Source: an uncultured Pelagibacteraceae bacterium (GTDB lineage Bacteria > Pseudomonadota > Alphaproteobacteria > Pelagibacterales > Pelagibacteraceae). Taken from it: DNA of 64,000 nucleotides. Shown here one piece after another: positions 27,482 to 37,939 of this stretch (its first letter is position 1; each line of letters opens with the position of its first letter). A program made the translations under genes and the position numbers. The notes beneath the pieces are model-generated. The model was not told where the DNA came from and made no database searches. It worked only from the letters and a program-made list of their open reading frames with translations. Location of the stretch: assembly GCA_902527215.1 (NCBI GenBank), contig CABZOF010000002.1, forward strand, positions 62,001-126,000, in the 5' to 3' direction.

Positions 27482-28652
27482 TTTTTTTTACATTTTGAAT
27501 AAATTTTTTGAATAAATATTGACTATCTTGAGGACCAGGATTTGCCTCTGGATGATACTGAACAGAAAAGACAGGTTTGTTTTTTAACTTAATACCTTCA
27601 ATAGTATCGTCAAAAAGTGACTTATGAGTAATTTGAATATTTTTCGATAAGCTTTTTTCTATAACAACAAATCCATGATTTTGACTAGTAATCTCAACTG
27701 AGTTATTTATTAAATTTTTCACTGGATGATTGGCACCTCTATGACCTAATTTCATTTTTTTTGTTCTTGCATTTAAAGACAAAGCTAAAATTTGATGACC
27801 AAGACAAATTCCAAACATAGGGTAATTTAATTTGATTAGTTTTTGAACCGTATCAATTGCATATTTTCCAGTGGCTGCAGGATCTCCAGGCCCATTTGAT
27901 AAAAAAATACCATCAGGTTTCAATTTCACAATTTCATTAGCAGTTAATTTACATGAGACTACCTTTACCTCACAGTTATAATCTGAGAAATATCTTAAAA
28001 TATTTTTCTTAATTCCATAATCAACTGCAATAATTTTTAATTTCTTTTTTGTATTCTTCTGATACCCGACATCCTTTTTCCACGTTTTAAACCCATTCCA
28101 TATATAAGTTTTTTTTGTTGATACTTCTTTTGCAAGATCTAATCCATTTAAGCCGGGCCATTTAACTGACATATTGGTGAGTTTTTTAATATTAAATTTA
28201 CCTTTTTTATTATTTGCAATAGTACCTTTTGGAGCACCCTTATCTCTAATAAAGTTTGTTAAGCTTCTAGTATCTAATCCAGTTAATCCAACAATTCGAT
28301 TTTTTTTAAGCCATTTATCTAATGTCTGTAATGCTCTATAGTTTGATGGAGAAGTAATTTCGGAATTAAAAATTACACCTTTTGTCCAAATTTTGTCGGA
28401 CTCTATATCCTCATTATTGGTTCCAACGTTTCCAATATGAGGAAATGTAAAATTTATAATTTGTCCAGCATAAGATGGGTCTGATATAATTTCCTGATAT
28501 CCTGTTAAAGATGTATTGAAACAAACCTCTCCAGTTGAAGTTCCTTGATATCCAAGGCCAATACCTTTGAAAACTAGCTTATTATCTAAAACTAAAATAC
28601 CTGTAGAAAATTGATGATTAATTGCAATTCTATTTTTTTGTTTTTTGATCAA
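27459..28652 (-). CDS. carA: Carbamoyl-phosphate synthase small subunit (probable TTG start)
   Basis: [40 protein letters not shown]; glutaminase [12 protein letters not shown]. Confidence 0.97.
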   Translation of the reverse strand: MIKKQKNRIAINHQFSTGILVLDNKLVFKGIGLGYQGTSTGEVCFNTSLTGYQEIISDPSYAGQIINFTFPHIGNVGTNNEDIESDKIWTKGVIFNSEITSPSNYRALQTLDKWLKKNRIVGLTGLDTRSLTNFIRDKGAPKGTIANNKKGKFNIKKLTNMSVKWPGLNGLDLAKEVSTKKTYIWNGFKTWKKDVGYQKNTKKKLKIIAVDYGIKKNILRYFSDYNCEVKVVSCKLTANEIVKLKPDGIFLSNGPGDPAATGKYAIDTVQKLIKLNYPMFGICLGHQILALSLNARTKKMKLGHRGANHPVKNLINNSVEITSQNHGFVVIEKSLSKNIQITHKSLFDDTIEGIKLKNKPVFSVQYHPEANPGPQDSQYLFKKFIQNVKKNAKKKRH

Positions 28653-28656
28653 TTAC

Positions 28657-28668
28657 AACTCATGAGTT
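28657..28668. promoter_or_regulatory. 12-bp perfect palindrome AACTCATGAGTT in the carA/yqeY divergent gap
   Basis: Read directly, about 5 bp upstream of the carA start. Confidence 0.35.
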
Positions 28669-28775
28669 AAAGGTCTATACAATAAAACCTTTTTTTGCGC
28701 AACACATCTAATGTATATTTTGTAAAAAAAATATTTTTCTTTTTGAAGAATATTTTTAATACGATAAAATTAAAT

Positions 28776-29240
28776 ATGTCATTAAGAGAAAGTATAGAGT
28801 CAGACTACAAAACAGCTTTAAAATCAAAAGATAAAAATAAAATATCAACTTACAGGTTAATTTTATCCGGTATTAAAGATTTAGATATTAACAATAGATC
28901 TGGGACAGAAAAAAAAGAAACAAATAATGAAGATATTAAGAAGTTATTAAAGAAAATGATAAAACAACGCAGCGAATCAATTGAATTGTATAAAAAAAAT
29001 AATCGTAAGGATCTTCAGGATATAGAAGAACAAGAAGTTGGAATAATTAGCCAATATTTACCTAAACAGATAAGCGAGGAGGATACTAAGAAAATTTGTG
29101 AAGAAGTGATTAAATCAATAGGCGCAAACTCAATTAAGGATATGGGAAAAGTTATGGGCGAATTAAAGAAAAATAATGCTGATAGTATAGATTTTTCTAA
29201 AGCAGGAGCAATTATAAAAGAATTATTAAATCAAAAATGA
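28776..29240 (+). CDS. yqeY: GatB/YqeY domain protein
   Basis: MSLRESIESDYKTALKSKDKNKISTYRLILSGIKDLDI...EQEVGIISQYLPKQISEEDTKKICEEVIKSIGA...DMGKVMGEL. Start placed inside the longer ORF. Confidence 0.9.
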   Translation: MSLRESIESDYKTALKSKDKNKISTYRLILSGIKDLDINNRSGTEKKETNNEDIKKLLKKMIKQRSESIELYKKNNRKDLQDIEEQEVGIISQYLPKQISEEDTKKICEEVIKSIGANSIKDMGKVMGELKKNNADSIDFSKAGAIIKELLNQK

Positions 29241-31012
29241 AATACCCAAAAGAGTACTTACAAGAAATAAAAACTAGATTAAAAATTTCAACCGTAGTCT
29301 CAAAAACAGTTAGTTTAAAAAAGAGAGGAAAGGAATATGTTGGCCTTTCACCATTTAAGACTGAAAAAACACCATCATTCACAGTAAATGATGAAAAGGA
29401 ATTTTATCATTGCTTTAGTACTGCAGAGCATGGAAATATTTTTGATTTTGTAATGAAAACCCAAAATCTTAAATTTGGTGAGTCAGTCAAATATTTAGCA
29501 AATTTAGCAGGGATGAGGCCTTATACATTTTCAAAAGAGGATGAGATCAGAGAAGAAAAGTGGAACAAATATAAATTGATATATGCAAAATATGTTGAAT
29601 TTTATCATCAAGATCTTTTTAAAAACCCATTAGCAAAAGAAGCAAAGAATTATTTAAAAAAAAGAAGTTTAACTATTGAAGAAGTAAAGAAATTTAAGAT
29701 AGGATATGTTTCAAGTAATGAGAGTTTTAAAGATAAGATTTTTAATGAATTTATTGAAAGTGAAATCAAAGATACAGGTTTGTTTTATTTTGATGAAAAT
29801 AAAAAGAAATATGTAGATAGGTTCAAAGATAGAATAATTTTTCCAATCAATAATATTTCAGGTGATCCAATAGCTCTTGGAGGTAGGATTTTAAATGATA
29901 ATAAATATCTTGCTAAGTATATTAATTCGCCTGAGACCCCATTTTTTAAAAAAGGATCTAATCTTTACAATCTAGATTTAACTAGAAAACTCTCTAATAA
30001 TATTAATAACATTTATCTCGTAGAAGGGTATATGGATGTTGTAGGTCTAAGTAAAAATAAGGTAGAAAATGTCGTTGCAAATCTAGGTACTTCTTTAACT
30101 ACGAGACAAATATTAACTCTGAACCAATTTTTTCAACATATTATTGTTTGTTTTGATGGTGATGAAAGTGGATACAAAGCTGCATTGAGAGCAGCTGAAA
30201 ACTCTATTATTGAGTTAAAACCTGAAAAAGAAATTTCTTTTTTATTCTTACCTGACAAATATGATCCAGATAGTTTTGTTAATGAAAAGGGAAAAGATTT
30301 TTTTGAAAATTTTTCAAAGAGTAATTCAGTTCCTATTCACAAATTTATATTTGATCATTATTCGAAAGATATGGATGATAATCCATCATCAAGAGCTATT
30401 TTTGAAAAAAAACTAAGAGCAATCTCATCATCTATTAAAGATGAATTTATAAGAAAGTATGTTCTAGAATACTTCCTCGGAAAAGTTTACGAATTAACCC
30501 CAAATACAAATTTAAAATATAAAAAAAATTATACCAGACCTACAAAGTCACTTAAATCAACTCAAAACTATTATAATGAGACAAAGTCTTTAAAAGCTAT
30601 TGATATTAAAGAATTTTCATTTTTGTATGTCTTGCTAAAAAAACCTGAACTTATTAGAGATAACATTAACTTAATTGAAAATGTAAATCTATTTAGTAGT
30701 GAAAATAAATTATTATTTGAAGCAATCATAAACCAAACTAATAATTTTGAAAATATTGATATTGAAAGTTTAAAAATTGACCAAAGTTTAATAAGTAGAG
30801 TCCTAAAATATGCATCTGTTAAGCATATATTATCTAAAAACTTAAATGATAACCAAAAAATACTTGAAATTTTATCTGAACTTATAAGGGACCTAAAAAA
30901 TTATGAGCTTGAATTAAGAATAACAGATTTAGAATCGAGATTTTCAAAAGATTTAAGTGAGGCAACATTTAACGAGTTAAAAGAGCTCAAAAAGCAACAA
31001 AAAATCAATTAA
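29237..31012 (+). CDS. dnaG: DNA primase (degenerate N-terminal zinc-ligand positions)
   Basis: Primase fold: [81 protein letters not shown]; upstream of rpoD. Confidence 0.95.
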   Translation: MKYPKEYLQEIKTRLKISTVVSKTVSLKKRGKEYVGLSPFKTEKTPSFTVNDEKEFYHCFSTAEHGNIFDFVMKTQNLKFGESVKYLANLAGMRPYTFSKEDEIREEKWNKYKLIYAKYVEFYHQDLFKNPLAKEAKNYLKKRSLTIEEVKKFKIGYVSSNESFKDKIFNEFIESEIKDTGLFYFDENKKKYVDRFKDRIIFPINNISGDPIALGGRILNDNKYLAKYINSPETPFFKKGSNLYNLDLTRKLSNNINNIYLVEGYMDVVGLSKNKVENVVANLGTSLTTRQILTLNQFFQHIIVCFDGDESGYKAALRAAENSIIELKPEKEISFLFLPDKYDPDSFVNEKGKDFFENFSKSNSVPIHKFIFDHYSKDMDDNPSSRAIFEKKLRAISSSIKDEFIRKYVLEYFLGKVYELTPNTNLKYKKNYTRPTKSLKSTQNYYNETKSLKAIDIKEFSFLYVLLKKPELIRDNINLIENVNLFSSENKLLFEAIINQTNNFENIDIESLKIDQSLISRVLKYASVKHILSKNLNDNQKILEILSELIRDLKNYELELRITDLESRFSKDLSEATFNELKELKKQQKIN

Positions 31013-31077
31013 ATTTTAATCAGAATCCCATAGATTTTTTTTATTTTAGCATTATATACATTCTGAACTTTTTTATT

Positions 31078-32907
31078 GTGGAACGTATAATTACAAAATC
31101 ATTTGCAAGACTAATGGGCAGAGGTGTCCATAGAGGTTTTATAACTCATGAGGAGCTTAATAAATCTCTAGGTAAAAGAAATTTATCACATGAAAATCTT
31201 GAGCAAGCTTTTATTCATATCCTAGATGAGAAAATAATATTAGTTGAAAAGAAAGCAGACTACAAAGTTTTAAGAAAAAAAGACAATGGGACCAAAGATG
31301 AGGCCAAGTCGATTGAAAAAAGCGATGATCCTATAAGAATGTATCTAAGAGAAATGGGTGGTGTGGAGCTTCTCTCAAGAGAAGGTGAAATTGCTATTGC
31401 CAAAAGAATAGAAGCTGGAAAAGATGTTATGTTAAACGCTCTTTCTCAAAGTCCAATTACTGCTCAGCAGTTTTTTGATTGGAATACTAAGCTTCAAAAT
31501 GATGAAATTTTAGTAAGAGAAATTATTGATATTGACACAAATTATATGGAAGATGAAGATACTGGCCAAAGTGCAAAGCAAAAAAAATCTGATGAAGGTG
31601 GAGATAGTCAAAATGCTGAGGAAAATACTGATGATGATGAATTTAATCCAACACTTGCAGCAATGGAAACTGAGATTAAGCCTAAGGTTCTTCAAACCGT
31701 GTATAACCTTACAAAAGAATATAACAAACTTATTAGATATCAAAAAGAGAAATTAGAATGTGTATTAAATTCAAGACAATTTTCTGCATCTAAAGAAAAA
31801 AATTATAAGAAAATTGTTGATGATATTTTAGAAAATATTAAAACTTTACAACTATCACCCTCAGTTTTAGAAGAATTAGTTCAAAAACACTATGTAGAAA
31901 ATCGTAAAATAATATCTTTAGAGGGTAACTTGCTTAGATATGCAATCAATGAAAAAATTCCCAGAGAAGAGTTTATAAAATTTTATGTGGGTAATGAAAT
32001 TAATCCCAATTTAAAAAACTTCTTGGATACAAATGATGTTTGGAAAAAGTTTTTTCAAAAATATAAAGTAGAATTTAAAAATATAAAAGACAGGCTTATT
32101 GAAATTAGTAATAAGCTTGGGATTTCAGTTACAGAATATAAGTTAATGGTAAGTAGAATCCAAAAAGGAGAAAAGGAGTCAAGAATTGCTAAAAAAGAAA
32201 TGGTTGAAGCTAATCTTAGATTAGTAATATCAATTGCCAAGAAATATACTAACAGAGGACTCCAGTTTTTGGATTTAATCCAAGAAGGTAATATAGGACT
32301 TATGAAAGCGGTAGATAAATTTGAATATAGAAGGGGATATAAATTTTCCACATATGCAACATGGTGGATAAGACAAGCTATAACTAGATCAATTGCTGAC
32401 CAAGCTCGAACAATAAGAATCCCTGTTCATATGATTGAGACAATTAATAAAATAGTTAGAACTCAAAGATTAATTTTAAGTGAATTTGGTAGAGAGGCAA
32501 CACCAGAGGAACTTGCTAAAAAACTAAGGATGCCTCTCGAAAAGGTGAGAAAAGTATTAAAAATATCAAAAGAACCCGTCTCTCTTGAAAAACCAGTTGG
32601 AGATGAGGAAGATAGTAGCCTAGGTGATTTTATAGAGGATACAAAAGCATTAGCTCCTCTGGAACAAGCTATAAAGTCGAATTTAAGCGAGGCTACAACA
32701 AAAATACTCTCAACTTTAACTCCAAGAGAAGAAAGAGTTCTAAGAATGAGATTTGGCGTAGGTATGAATACGGATCATACTTTAGAGGAGGTTGGTTTAC
32801 AGTTTTCAGTAACAAGAGAGAGAATTCGTCAGATTGAAGCAAAGGCACTTAGAAAGTTGAAGCATCCTAGCAGATCGAAACAGTTAAAAAGTTTCTTAGA
32901 AAGCTAA
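31078..32907 (+). CDS. rpoD: RNA polymerase sigma factor RpoD (sigma-70), GTG start
   Basis: [72 protein letters not shown]; region 4 [33 protein letters not shown]. Confidence 0.98.
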   Translation: MERIITKSFARLMGRGVHRGFITHEELNKSLGKRNLSHENLEQAFIHILDEKIILVEKKADYKVLRKKDNGTKDEAKSIEKSDDPIRMYLREMGGVELLSREGEIAIAKRIEAGKDVMLNALSQSPITAQQFFDWNTKLQNDEILVREIIDIDTNYMEDEDTGQSAKQKKSDEGGDSQNAEENTDDDEFNPTLAAMETEIKPKVLQTVYNLTKEYNKLIRYQKEKLECVLNSRQFSASKEKNYKKIVDDILENIKTLQLSPSVLEELVQKHYVENRKIISLEGNLLRYAINEKIPREEFIKFYVGNEINPNLKNFLDTNDVWKKFFQKYKVEFKNIKDRLIEISNKLGISVTEYKLMVSRIQKGEKESRIAKKEMVEANLRLVISIAKKYTNRGLQFLDLIQEGNIGLMKAVDKFEYRRGYKFSTYATWWIRQAITRSIADQARTIRIPVHMIETINKIVRTQRLILSEFGREATPEELAKKLRMPLEKVRKVLKISKEPVSLEKPVGDEEDSSLGDFIEDTKALAPLEQAIKSNLSEATTKILSTLTPREERVLRMRFGVGMNTDHTLEEVGLQFSVTRERIRQIEAKALRKLKHPSRSKQLKSFLES

Positions 32908-32909
32908 GA

Positions 32910-32984
32910 GGGCCGTTAGCTCAATAGTAGAGTACTGCATTGACATTGCAGGGGTAGTTGGAGCATAACCAACACGGCCCACCA
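32910..32984 (+). tRNA. tRNA-Val(GAC) with atypical D-loop and T-loop
   Basis: GGGCCGT TA GCTC AATAGTA GAGT A CTGCA TTGACAT TGCAG GGGTA GTTGG AGCATAA CCAAC ACGGCCC ACCA: acceptor 7/7, D-stem 4 (one G-T), anticodon stem 5/5, T-stem 5/5, encoded CCA. T-loop lacks TTC. Confidence 0.82.
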
Positions 32985-33151
32985 TTTTATACTTCATACT
33001 CTCATAAAAGTTTGCAAGTTTAAGTAGTTGCCTCTTTAAATATTCGATTTTTGTCTATTCTAGAAGATACTATCTATTTATTTGATTTTTTTGTTTTAAC
33101 ATTACCACTTGATACGAATGTATAGTTATTGTAAAAACTTATTGATTTCTT

Positions 33152-33228
33152 GGGCCTGTAGCTCAGTTGGTTAGAGCAGTACACTCATAATGTATTGGTC
33201 CCAGGTTCGAGTCCTGGCGGGCCCACCA
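33152..33228 (+). tRNA. tRNA with CAT anticodon (elongator Met or Ile2; not resolvable here)
   Basis: GGGCCTG TA GCTC AGTTGGTTA GAGC A GTACA CTCATAA TGTAT TGGTC CCAGG TTCGAGT CCTGG CGGGCCC ACCA; canonical D- and T-loops. Confidence 0.95.
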
Positions 33229-33229
33229 T

Positions 33230-33820
33230 TTATTTAATTATAAATTCTTCAAGAGACTTAAAAAGATAGTTAATATTTCCTTCATTATTTTGAATTATTG
33301 ATTTAAATTCTTCCTTTTGAGTTCTGGCAAGACTAAGGCCTTCAACAATAAGATCTCTAATCAAAGGTCTTTCAGGGTTTTTTGTATAAATTCTCCAATC
33401 AATTTTTATTTCTGGATTTTTAGAGGTTTCCTCTAAAATAGTACTTACAATTGTATATTTCTCATTTAATTTTTTTTCTGAAACTATACTTATTTTGGGA
33501 TCAGAATAGTCAACTAATCGACTTGAGAAACTTTTTAAAAAATAACTTTTAAACAGTTTTTTATACTTTATTTTTTGATCTTCGTTAAGATTTTTGCGAT
33601 ACTTTCCTAAAGTATACATTCCAATACCATTAATATCTACATTTTTTTCTGCAATATTATTTAGTTTTATTATTTTTGACTCAACAGGATCTGAGCTTGA
33701 TAAAATTATTGATGCCTCGTTGACTATTTCACTAATTAATTTGCTTGGCTCTTTCGCTTTTAAAGGAATTATAAATAATGATATTATAATTATAAGAAAG
33801 CTAAATTTAGTTTTAAACAT
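33230..33820 (-). CDS. mlaC: MlaC/Ttg2D-family phospholipid-binding protein
   Basis: Signal peptide; NGIGMYTLGKYRKNLNEDQKIKYKKLFKSYFLKSFSSRL, VDWRIY-like IDWRIYTKN, RDLIVEGLSLARTQKEEF. Confidence 0.85.
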   Translation of the reverse strand: MFKTKFSFLIIIISLFIIPLKAKEPSKLISEIVNEASIILSSSDPVESKIIKLNNIAEKNVDINGIGMYTLGKYRKNLNEDQKIKYKKLFKSYFLKSFSSRLVDYSDPKISIVSEKKLNEKYTIVSTILEETSKNPEIKIDWRIYTKNPERPLIRDLIVEGLSLARTQKEEFKSIIQNNEGNINYLFKSLEEFIIK

Positions 33821-33826
33821 AAATAT

Positions 33827-34630
33827 TTACTGAACATCTATCTCTTCCCAATCATCATCATTCATAGTTTCTGTAGTTTCTTTAGAATTTAGAATTTTTC
33901 TATTTCTATCTTGTAGATATAAACTTCTTACAGAAGCATATAAATCTATCGAATTATTCTCTAGACTATTAAAAGCCTCTAAGTTTTTTGCTCTAAAATC
34001 TATACCAGTAGTTAGTCTTGAATAATAATAATCTGAATTTTCAAAGTGTTCAGTGTCGTTTGCAACAGTAACATTGTACCATGCATCACCACCTGTTAAA
34101 TTTACTATTGAACCCAAAGTATCTCTTACAGTTGTAGGACCTAGCACCGGCAAAACAAAATAACATCCCTCTTTTACACCCCAAGTTCCAAGAGTTTGTC
34201 CATAATCTTCTTTGTCAAGTTTCTTTAATCCATAATATGAAGCTACATCAAAAATTCCAGCAATACCAAGGGTTGTATTAATTGAAAATCTCAAAGAATT
34301 AATTCCAGCTTCTGTAAATTGACCTTGTAAAATGTTGTTTGGTATAGTCACTAAATTTGACAAATTACTTAGAGCATTACTTGTTCCTGATCTTATTGGT
34401 TTAGGCAAATATCTATACCCTTTTGCAATTGGTTTAAAAAAAACTTTATCTAGTCCCTGATTAAATGCAAAAATACCTCTATTAACAGTTTCAAAACAAT
34501 CTTTAACATCTGCGTTTTGTTCTTTAATTTTGTTATTAATTTCTAAACTACCATCTGATCCAGCGATTACATAAAATGTAGAAAATTGAGAAACCAAACA
34601 AATTAAAAATACTGTTAAAATCTTTTTCAT
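33827..34630 (-). CDS. mlaA: MlaA/VacJ-family protein
   Basis: FETVNRGIFAFNQGLDKVFFKPIAKGYRYLPKPIRSGTSNALSNL, YGQTLGTWGVKEGCYFVLPVLGPTTVRDTLG. Confidence 0.92.
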   Translation of the reverse strand: MKKILTVFLICLVSQFSTFYVIAGSDGSLEINNKIKEQNADVKDCFETVNRGIFAFNQGLDKVFFKPIAKGYRYLPKPIRSGTSNALSNLSNLVTIPNNILQGQFTEAGINSLRFSINTTLGIAGIFDVASYYGLKKLDKEDYGQTLGTWGVKEGCYFVLPVLGPTTVRDTLGSIVNLTGGDAWYNVTVANDTEHFENSDYYYSRLTTGIDFRAKNLEAFNSLENNSIDLYASVRSLYLQDRNRKILNSKETTETMNDDDWEEIDVQ

Positions 34631-34685
34631 TTATGCTGTTTATATTATATCTTCTATTTATTTAAAGATTTAATTGTTTGAAATA

Positions 34686-35420
34686 ATGCAGAAAAATGTT
34701 GAAAAAATGACCATTAATTACTCTCCTAATTTTGATCTTAAAAAAAGAGATAAAAATAAAATAAAGTATTTAATTTATCATTATACAGGAATGAAAAATG
34801 ACAAAATAGCTATTAAAAAGTTAACTAGTTTAAATTCTAATGTAAGTTGTCATTATTACATAACTGAGTCTGGAAAAATTATTCAAATGGTTCCAGATTT
34901 ATATGCTGCTTGGCATGCTGGAGAATCTAACTGGGGAAATCAAAAGTATTTAAATTATAAATCAATAGGAATTGAAATTTCTAATCCTGGTCATCAGTAT
35001 GGTTATAAAGCATTTAATAGTCATCAAATAAAATGTTTAGTTAAACTTTCAAAATTAATTATTAAAAAATATAATATTAAAAAAAATAAAATTTTAGGTC
35101 ACTCAGACATAGCTCCTTTAAGAAAAATAGATCCAGGAGAAAAATTTCCTTGGAAACTTTTAAGCAAAAAAAAAATTGGAATTTGGCATAAAGTAAATTC
35201 AAATATTCTTAAATCATCGAGAGGAAAAAAGTCAGAATTAAATTTAAACAAGTTTATTTTTTATTTAAAGAAATTAGGATATCATATAAAATACTCTAAC
35301 CGTTACGAATTAAAAAAAATTATAAAAATTTTTCAGATGAGATTCAGACCTGAGATAACCGATGGAAAATTAGACTCTGAATGCTTTAAAATAGCAAAAT
35401 CCCTTTATAATCTTAGATAA
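34686..35420 (+). CDS. N-acetylmuramoyl-L-alanine amidase (AmpD-like)
   Basis: KYLIYHYTGMKNDKIAIKKL, VSCHYYITESGKIIQMVPDLYAAWHAGESNWG, ILGHSDIAPLRKIDPGEKFPW. Confidence 0.88.
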   Translation: MQKNVEKMTINYSPNFDLKKRDKNKIKYLIYHYTGMKNDKIAIKKLTSLNSNVSCHYYITESGKIIQMVPDLYAAWHAGESNWGNQKYLNYKSIGIEISNPGHQYGYKAFNSHQIKCLVKLSKLIIKKYNIKKNKILGHSDIAPLRKIDPGEKFPWKLLSKKKIGIWHKVNSNILKSSRGKKSELNLNKFIFYLKKLGYHIKYSNRYELKKIIKIFQMRFRPEITDGKLDSECFKIAKSLYNLR

Positions 35421-35459
35421 TAAATAATTGAACTTTATAAAATATTTTATATTGTCCGC

Positions 35460-35818
35460 TAGCCAGATAAAAGACTTATCGCTTTAATATATTAAAGAGG
35501 AAAGTCCGGGCTCTACAAAGACACAGTGCCAGCTAATGGCTGGCGGGGGCGACCCCAGGGATAGTGCCACAGAAAATAAACCGCCTTATCAAGGCAAGGG
35601 TGAAAAGGTGTGGTAAGAGCACACCGGCTAAGTTGGTAACAGCTAGCGCATGGAAAACCCCACTGGGAGCAAGACTGAGTAGAGATGACACAGTTAGAAA
35701 TAACAAAAAGCAGTCTTTGGCTAGTCATCTGGGTTAGTTGCTTGAGCCTTAAAGTGATTTAAGGCCTAGAGAAATGATAAGTTTAAACGACAGAACCCGG
35801 CTTATATTTTATCTGGCA
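35460..35818 (+). ncRNA. rnpB: RNase P RNA, bacterial type A-like
   Basis: P1 ends CCAGATAAAA / TTTTATCTGG; conserved GAGGAAAGTCCGGGCTC, AAGGGTGAAAAGGTG, GACAGAACCCGGCTTAT. Confidence 0.95.
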
Positions 35819-35929
35819 AAATCATAACTTTATAATTCCTATCTCTTATTAAATTAAATCAAAATTTCTATTTAGCTGTATTGTGAAAATTTAGAACAAA
35901 TCAAGAATACTTGACTATAATATTAGGTG

Positions 35930-35972
35930 TTGACGATTAAATTTAAAACCCATAATATCCCATAAAATCCCA
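35930..35972 (+). promoter_or_regulatory. Candidate mraZ-ftsZ promoter with MraZ-box-like triple repeat
   Basis: TTGACG (35930-35935), 17-bp spacer, TAATAT (35953-35958). CCCA at 35949, 35959 and 35969 (reverse strand TGGG-N6-TGGG-N6-TGGG), exact 10-bp period across the -10. Confidence 0.65.
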
Positions 35973-35991
35973 AATATGGAATTTATGGATT

Positions 35992-36447
35992 ATGTTTTTA
36001 TCAACTTACGAAAACAAATTAGACAAAAAAGGAAGGGTGTCCGTGCCTGCTAGTTTTAGAAGCTATCTTTCTAATACGGGATACAACGGAATCGTTTGTT
36101 TTCCATCATTTAATAATCAGTCAATTGAGGCTTGGCCTCAAGACAGAATTGAAAAAATTTCAAATGCAATAGACACTTTAAATCCATTTGAGGATAAGAA
36201 AGATTATTTTGCTACCTCAATACTATCAGAAAGTATTAACTTACAATTTGATAGCGAGGGAAGAATTCTCATTACAGAAAAATTATTAAGACATGCAAAA
36301 ATAAAAAATAGCATGTTGTTTGTTGGTCAGGGAAAAACCTTCCAAATATGGGAACCAACAAGTTTTGAAAAATTTAGGGTCACTGCTAGAAAAAAATCTA
36401 ACATTAATAGGGCTAACCTTAAATGGGAGCAAAAACTTAATAACTAA
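35992..36447 (+). CDS. mraZ: Transcriptional regulator / division protein MraZ
   Basis: MFLSTYENKLDKKGRVSVPASFRSYL (AbrB-like/MraZ), second repeat SEGRILITEKLLRHA. Confidence 0.95.
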   Translation: MFLSTYENKLDKKGRVSVPASFRSYLSNTGYNGIVCFPSFNNQSIEAWPQDRIEKISNAIDTLNPFEDKKDYFATSILSESINLQFDSEGRILITEKLLRHAKIKNSMLFVGQGKTFQIWEPTSFEKFRVTARKKSNINRANLKWEQKLNN

Positions 36448-36457
36448 CGGGGGATAA

Positions 36458-37921
36458 ATGACAATTAATTTTAAAGCACCAGACATAAAAGAGTTAAAAC
36501 CAAGAATATTAGTTCTAGGTATCGGAGGAGCAGGAGGAAATGCTATCAATGGAATGATTGAGTCAGGTTTACAAGGAGTAGAGTTTATTGCTGTAAATAC
36601 TGATGCTCAAGATTTAAGAATAAGCCATGCACAAACAAAAATCCAAATGGGATTAAATTTAACAAAAGGATTAGGTGCTGGAGCGAAATTAGATATAGGT
36701 GAAGCTGCTGCTGATGAATCCTTAAACGAAATCGTTAATGTTCTACAAGGGTCTAACATGGTTTTCATAACTGCAGGAATGGGTGGTGGAACTGGAACTG
36801 GTGCCGCTCATGTTATTGCTCGTGCTGCTAAGGAATTAAATATTTTAACGATTGGAGTTGTTACCCTACCTTTCTTATATGAAGGTCCATCAAGAATGAG
36901 AAAAGCAAATCAAGGACTTGAGGAATTGAGAAAACATGTAGATACTATAATTGTAGTTCCAAACCAAAATTTATTCAAAATTGCAAGTGAACAAACTACA
37001 TTTGAAGAATCGTTTTTGTTATCTAATGATGTATTAAAGCATGGAGTTCAAAGTATCACTGATCTTATGGTAAGACCTGGTTTAATAAATTTAGACTTTG
37101 CTGATGTTGAAACAGTTATGAGTTCAATGGGTAAGGCCATGATGGGTACTGGTCAAGCTGAAGGTGAGGGTAGAGCAGTTAAGGCTGCAGAGATGGCTAT
37201 AAGCAATCCTCTTATAGATGATTATACATTAAAAGGAGCTAAAGGTTTACTAGTCAATATAACTGGGGGAAAAGATCTTAAACTTTTTGAAGTAGACGAA
37301 GCTGTTAATAAAGTTAGAGCTGAAGTAGACCCTGAAGCAGAACTAATAATTGGAGCAATTACAGATGAGACACTTGATGGTTTAATGAGAGTTTCAATTG
37401 TAGCGACTTCTCTGGATGGGCAACAACCAGAACCGAAATCAGTGATTAATATGGTTCATAGAATACAAAATAGAAATCCTGGTTATTCTGATTTTTCCAA
37501 TACAGGCTCTTCTCAAGCGTTTACATTCTCCAACCAAAACAGCTCAATCATAACTAATGGTGCAAATGCTCTTAAAATAGAAGAAGAGACTAAAGCTGAA
37601 CCTGAAAGCGAAGCAACATCTGAAATTGATAATTCAGAACAATTAGTAAGTTCGACAAATGTTGAAAAGACAACAATTAGTGTTGAGAATGAAACATCTA
37701 CAGCCTCTGAGAAGTCTTTTGAAGCAGATGAAAGTACCTCTTCTACGTCAAATGGATTAGAGAATTTTGATTTTGATGAAGAAACACCAGAACTATTTAA
37801 TTCTGATGGATCGATTAATGAAACCGAGGATGAAACTTTATTATCAACAGAAACAAATACAACAACAGAAGAAGAAGACGATTTAGAAATTCCTGCATTT
37901 TTGAGAAGACAAAAAAATTAA
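36458..37921 (+). CDS. ftsZ: Cell division protein FtsZ
   Basis: [15 protein letters not shown], tubulin motif GGGTGTGAA, acidic linker, C-terminal peptide [11 protein letters not shown]. Confidence 0.98.
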   Translation: MTINFKAPDIKELKPRILVLGIGGAGGNAINGMIESGLQGVEFIAVNTDAQDLRISHAQTKIQMGLNLTKGLGAGAKLDIGEAAADESLNEIVNVLQGSNMVFITAGMGGGTGTGAAHVIARAAKELNILTIGVVTLPFLYEGPSRMRKANQGLEELRKHVDTIIVVPNQNLFKIASEQTTFEESFLLSNDVLKHGVQSITDLMVRPGLINLDFADVETVMSSMGKAMMGTGQAEGEGRAVKAAEMAISNPLIDDYTLKGAKGLLVNITGGKDLKLFEVDEAVNKVRAEVDPEAELIIGAITDETLDGLMRVSIVATSLDGQQPEPKSVINMVHRIQNRNPGYSDFSNTGSSQAFTFSNQNSSIITNGANALKIEEETKAEPESEATSEIDNSEQLVSSTNVEKTTISVENETSTASEKSFEADESTSSTSNGLENFDFDEETPELFNSDGSINETEDETLLSTETNTTTEEEDDLEIPAFLRRQKN

Positions 37922-37939
37922 TGGTCTTCAAAAAAATAA

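Noticed and set aside
31510-31756. Overlapping plus and minus small ORFs inside rpoD
   Set aside because: Alternative-frame readings of the sigma-70 coding region; no start signals or domains.
32985-33151. Possible small RNA or gene in the gap between the two tRNAs
   Set aside because: No convincing ORF, hairpin or conserved motif seen; probably leader/promoter of the second tRNA.
35513-35728. 71-aa minus-strand ORF
   Set aside because: Lies wholly inside rnpB; Cys/Trp-rich composition typical of translating structured RNA sequence.
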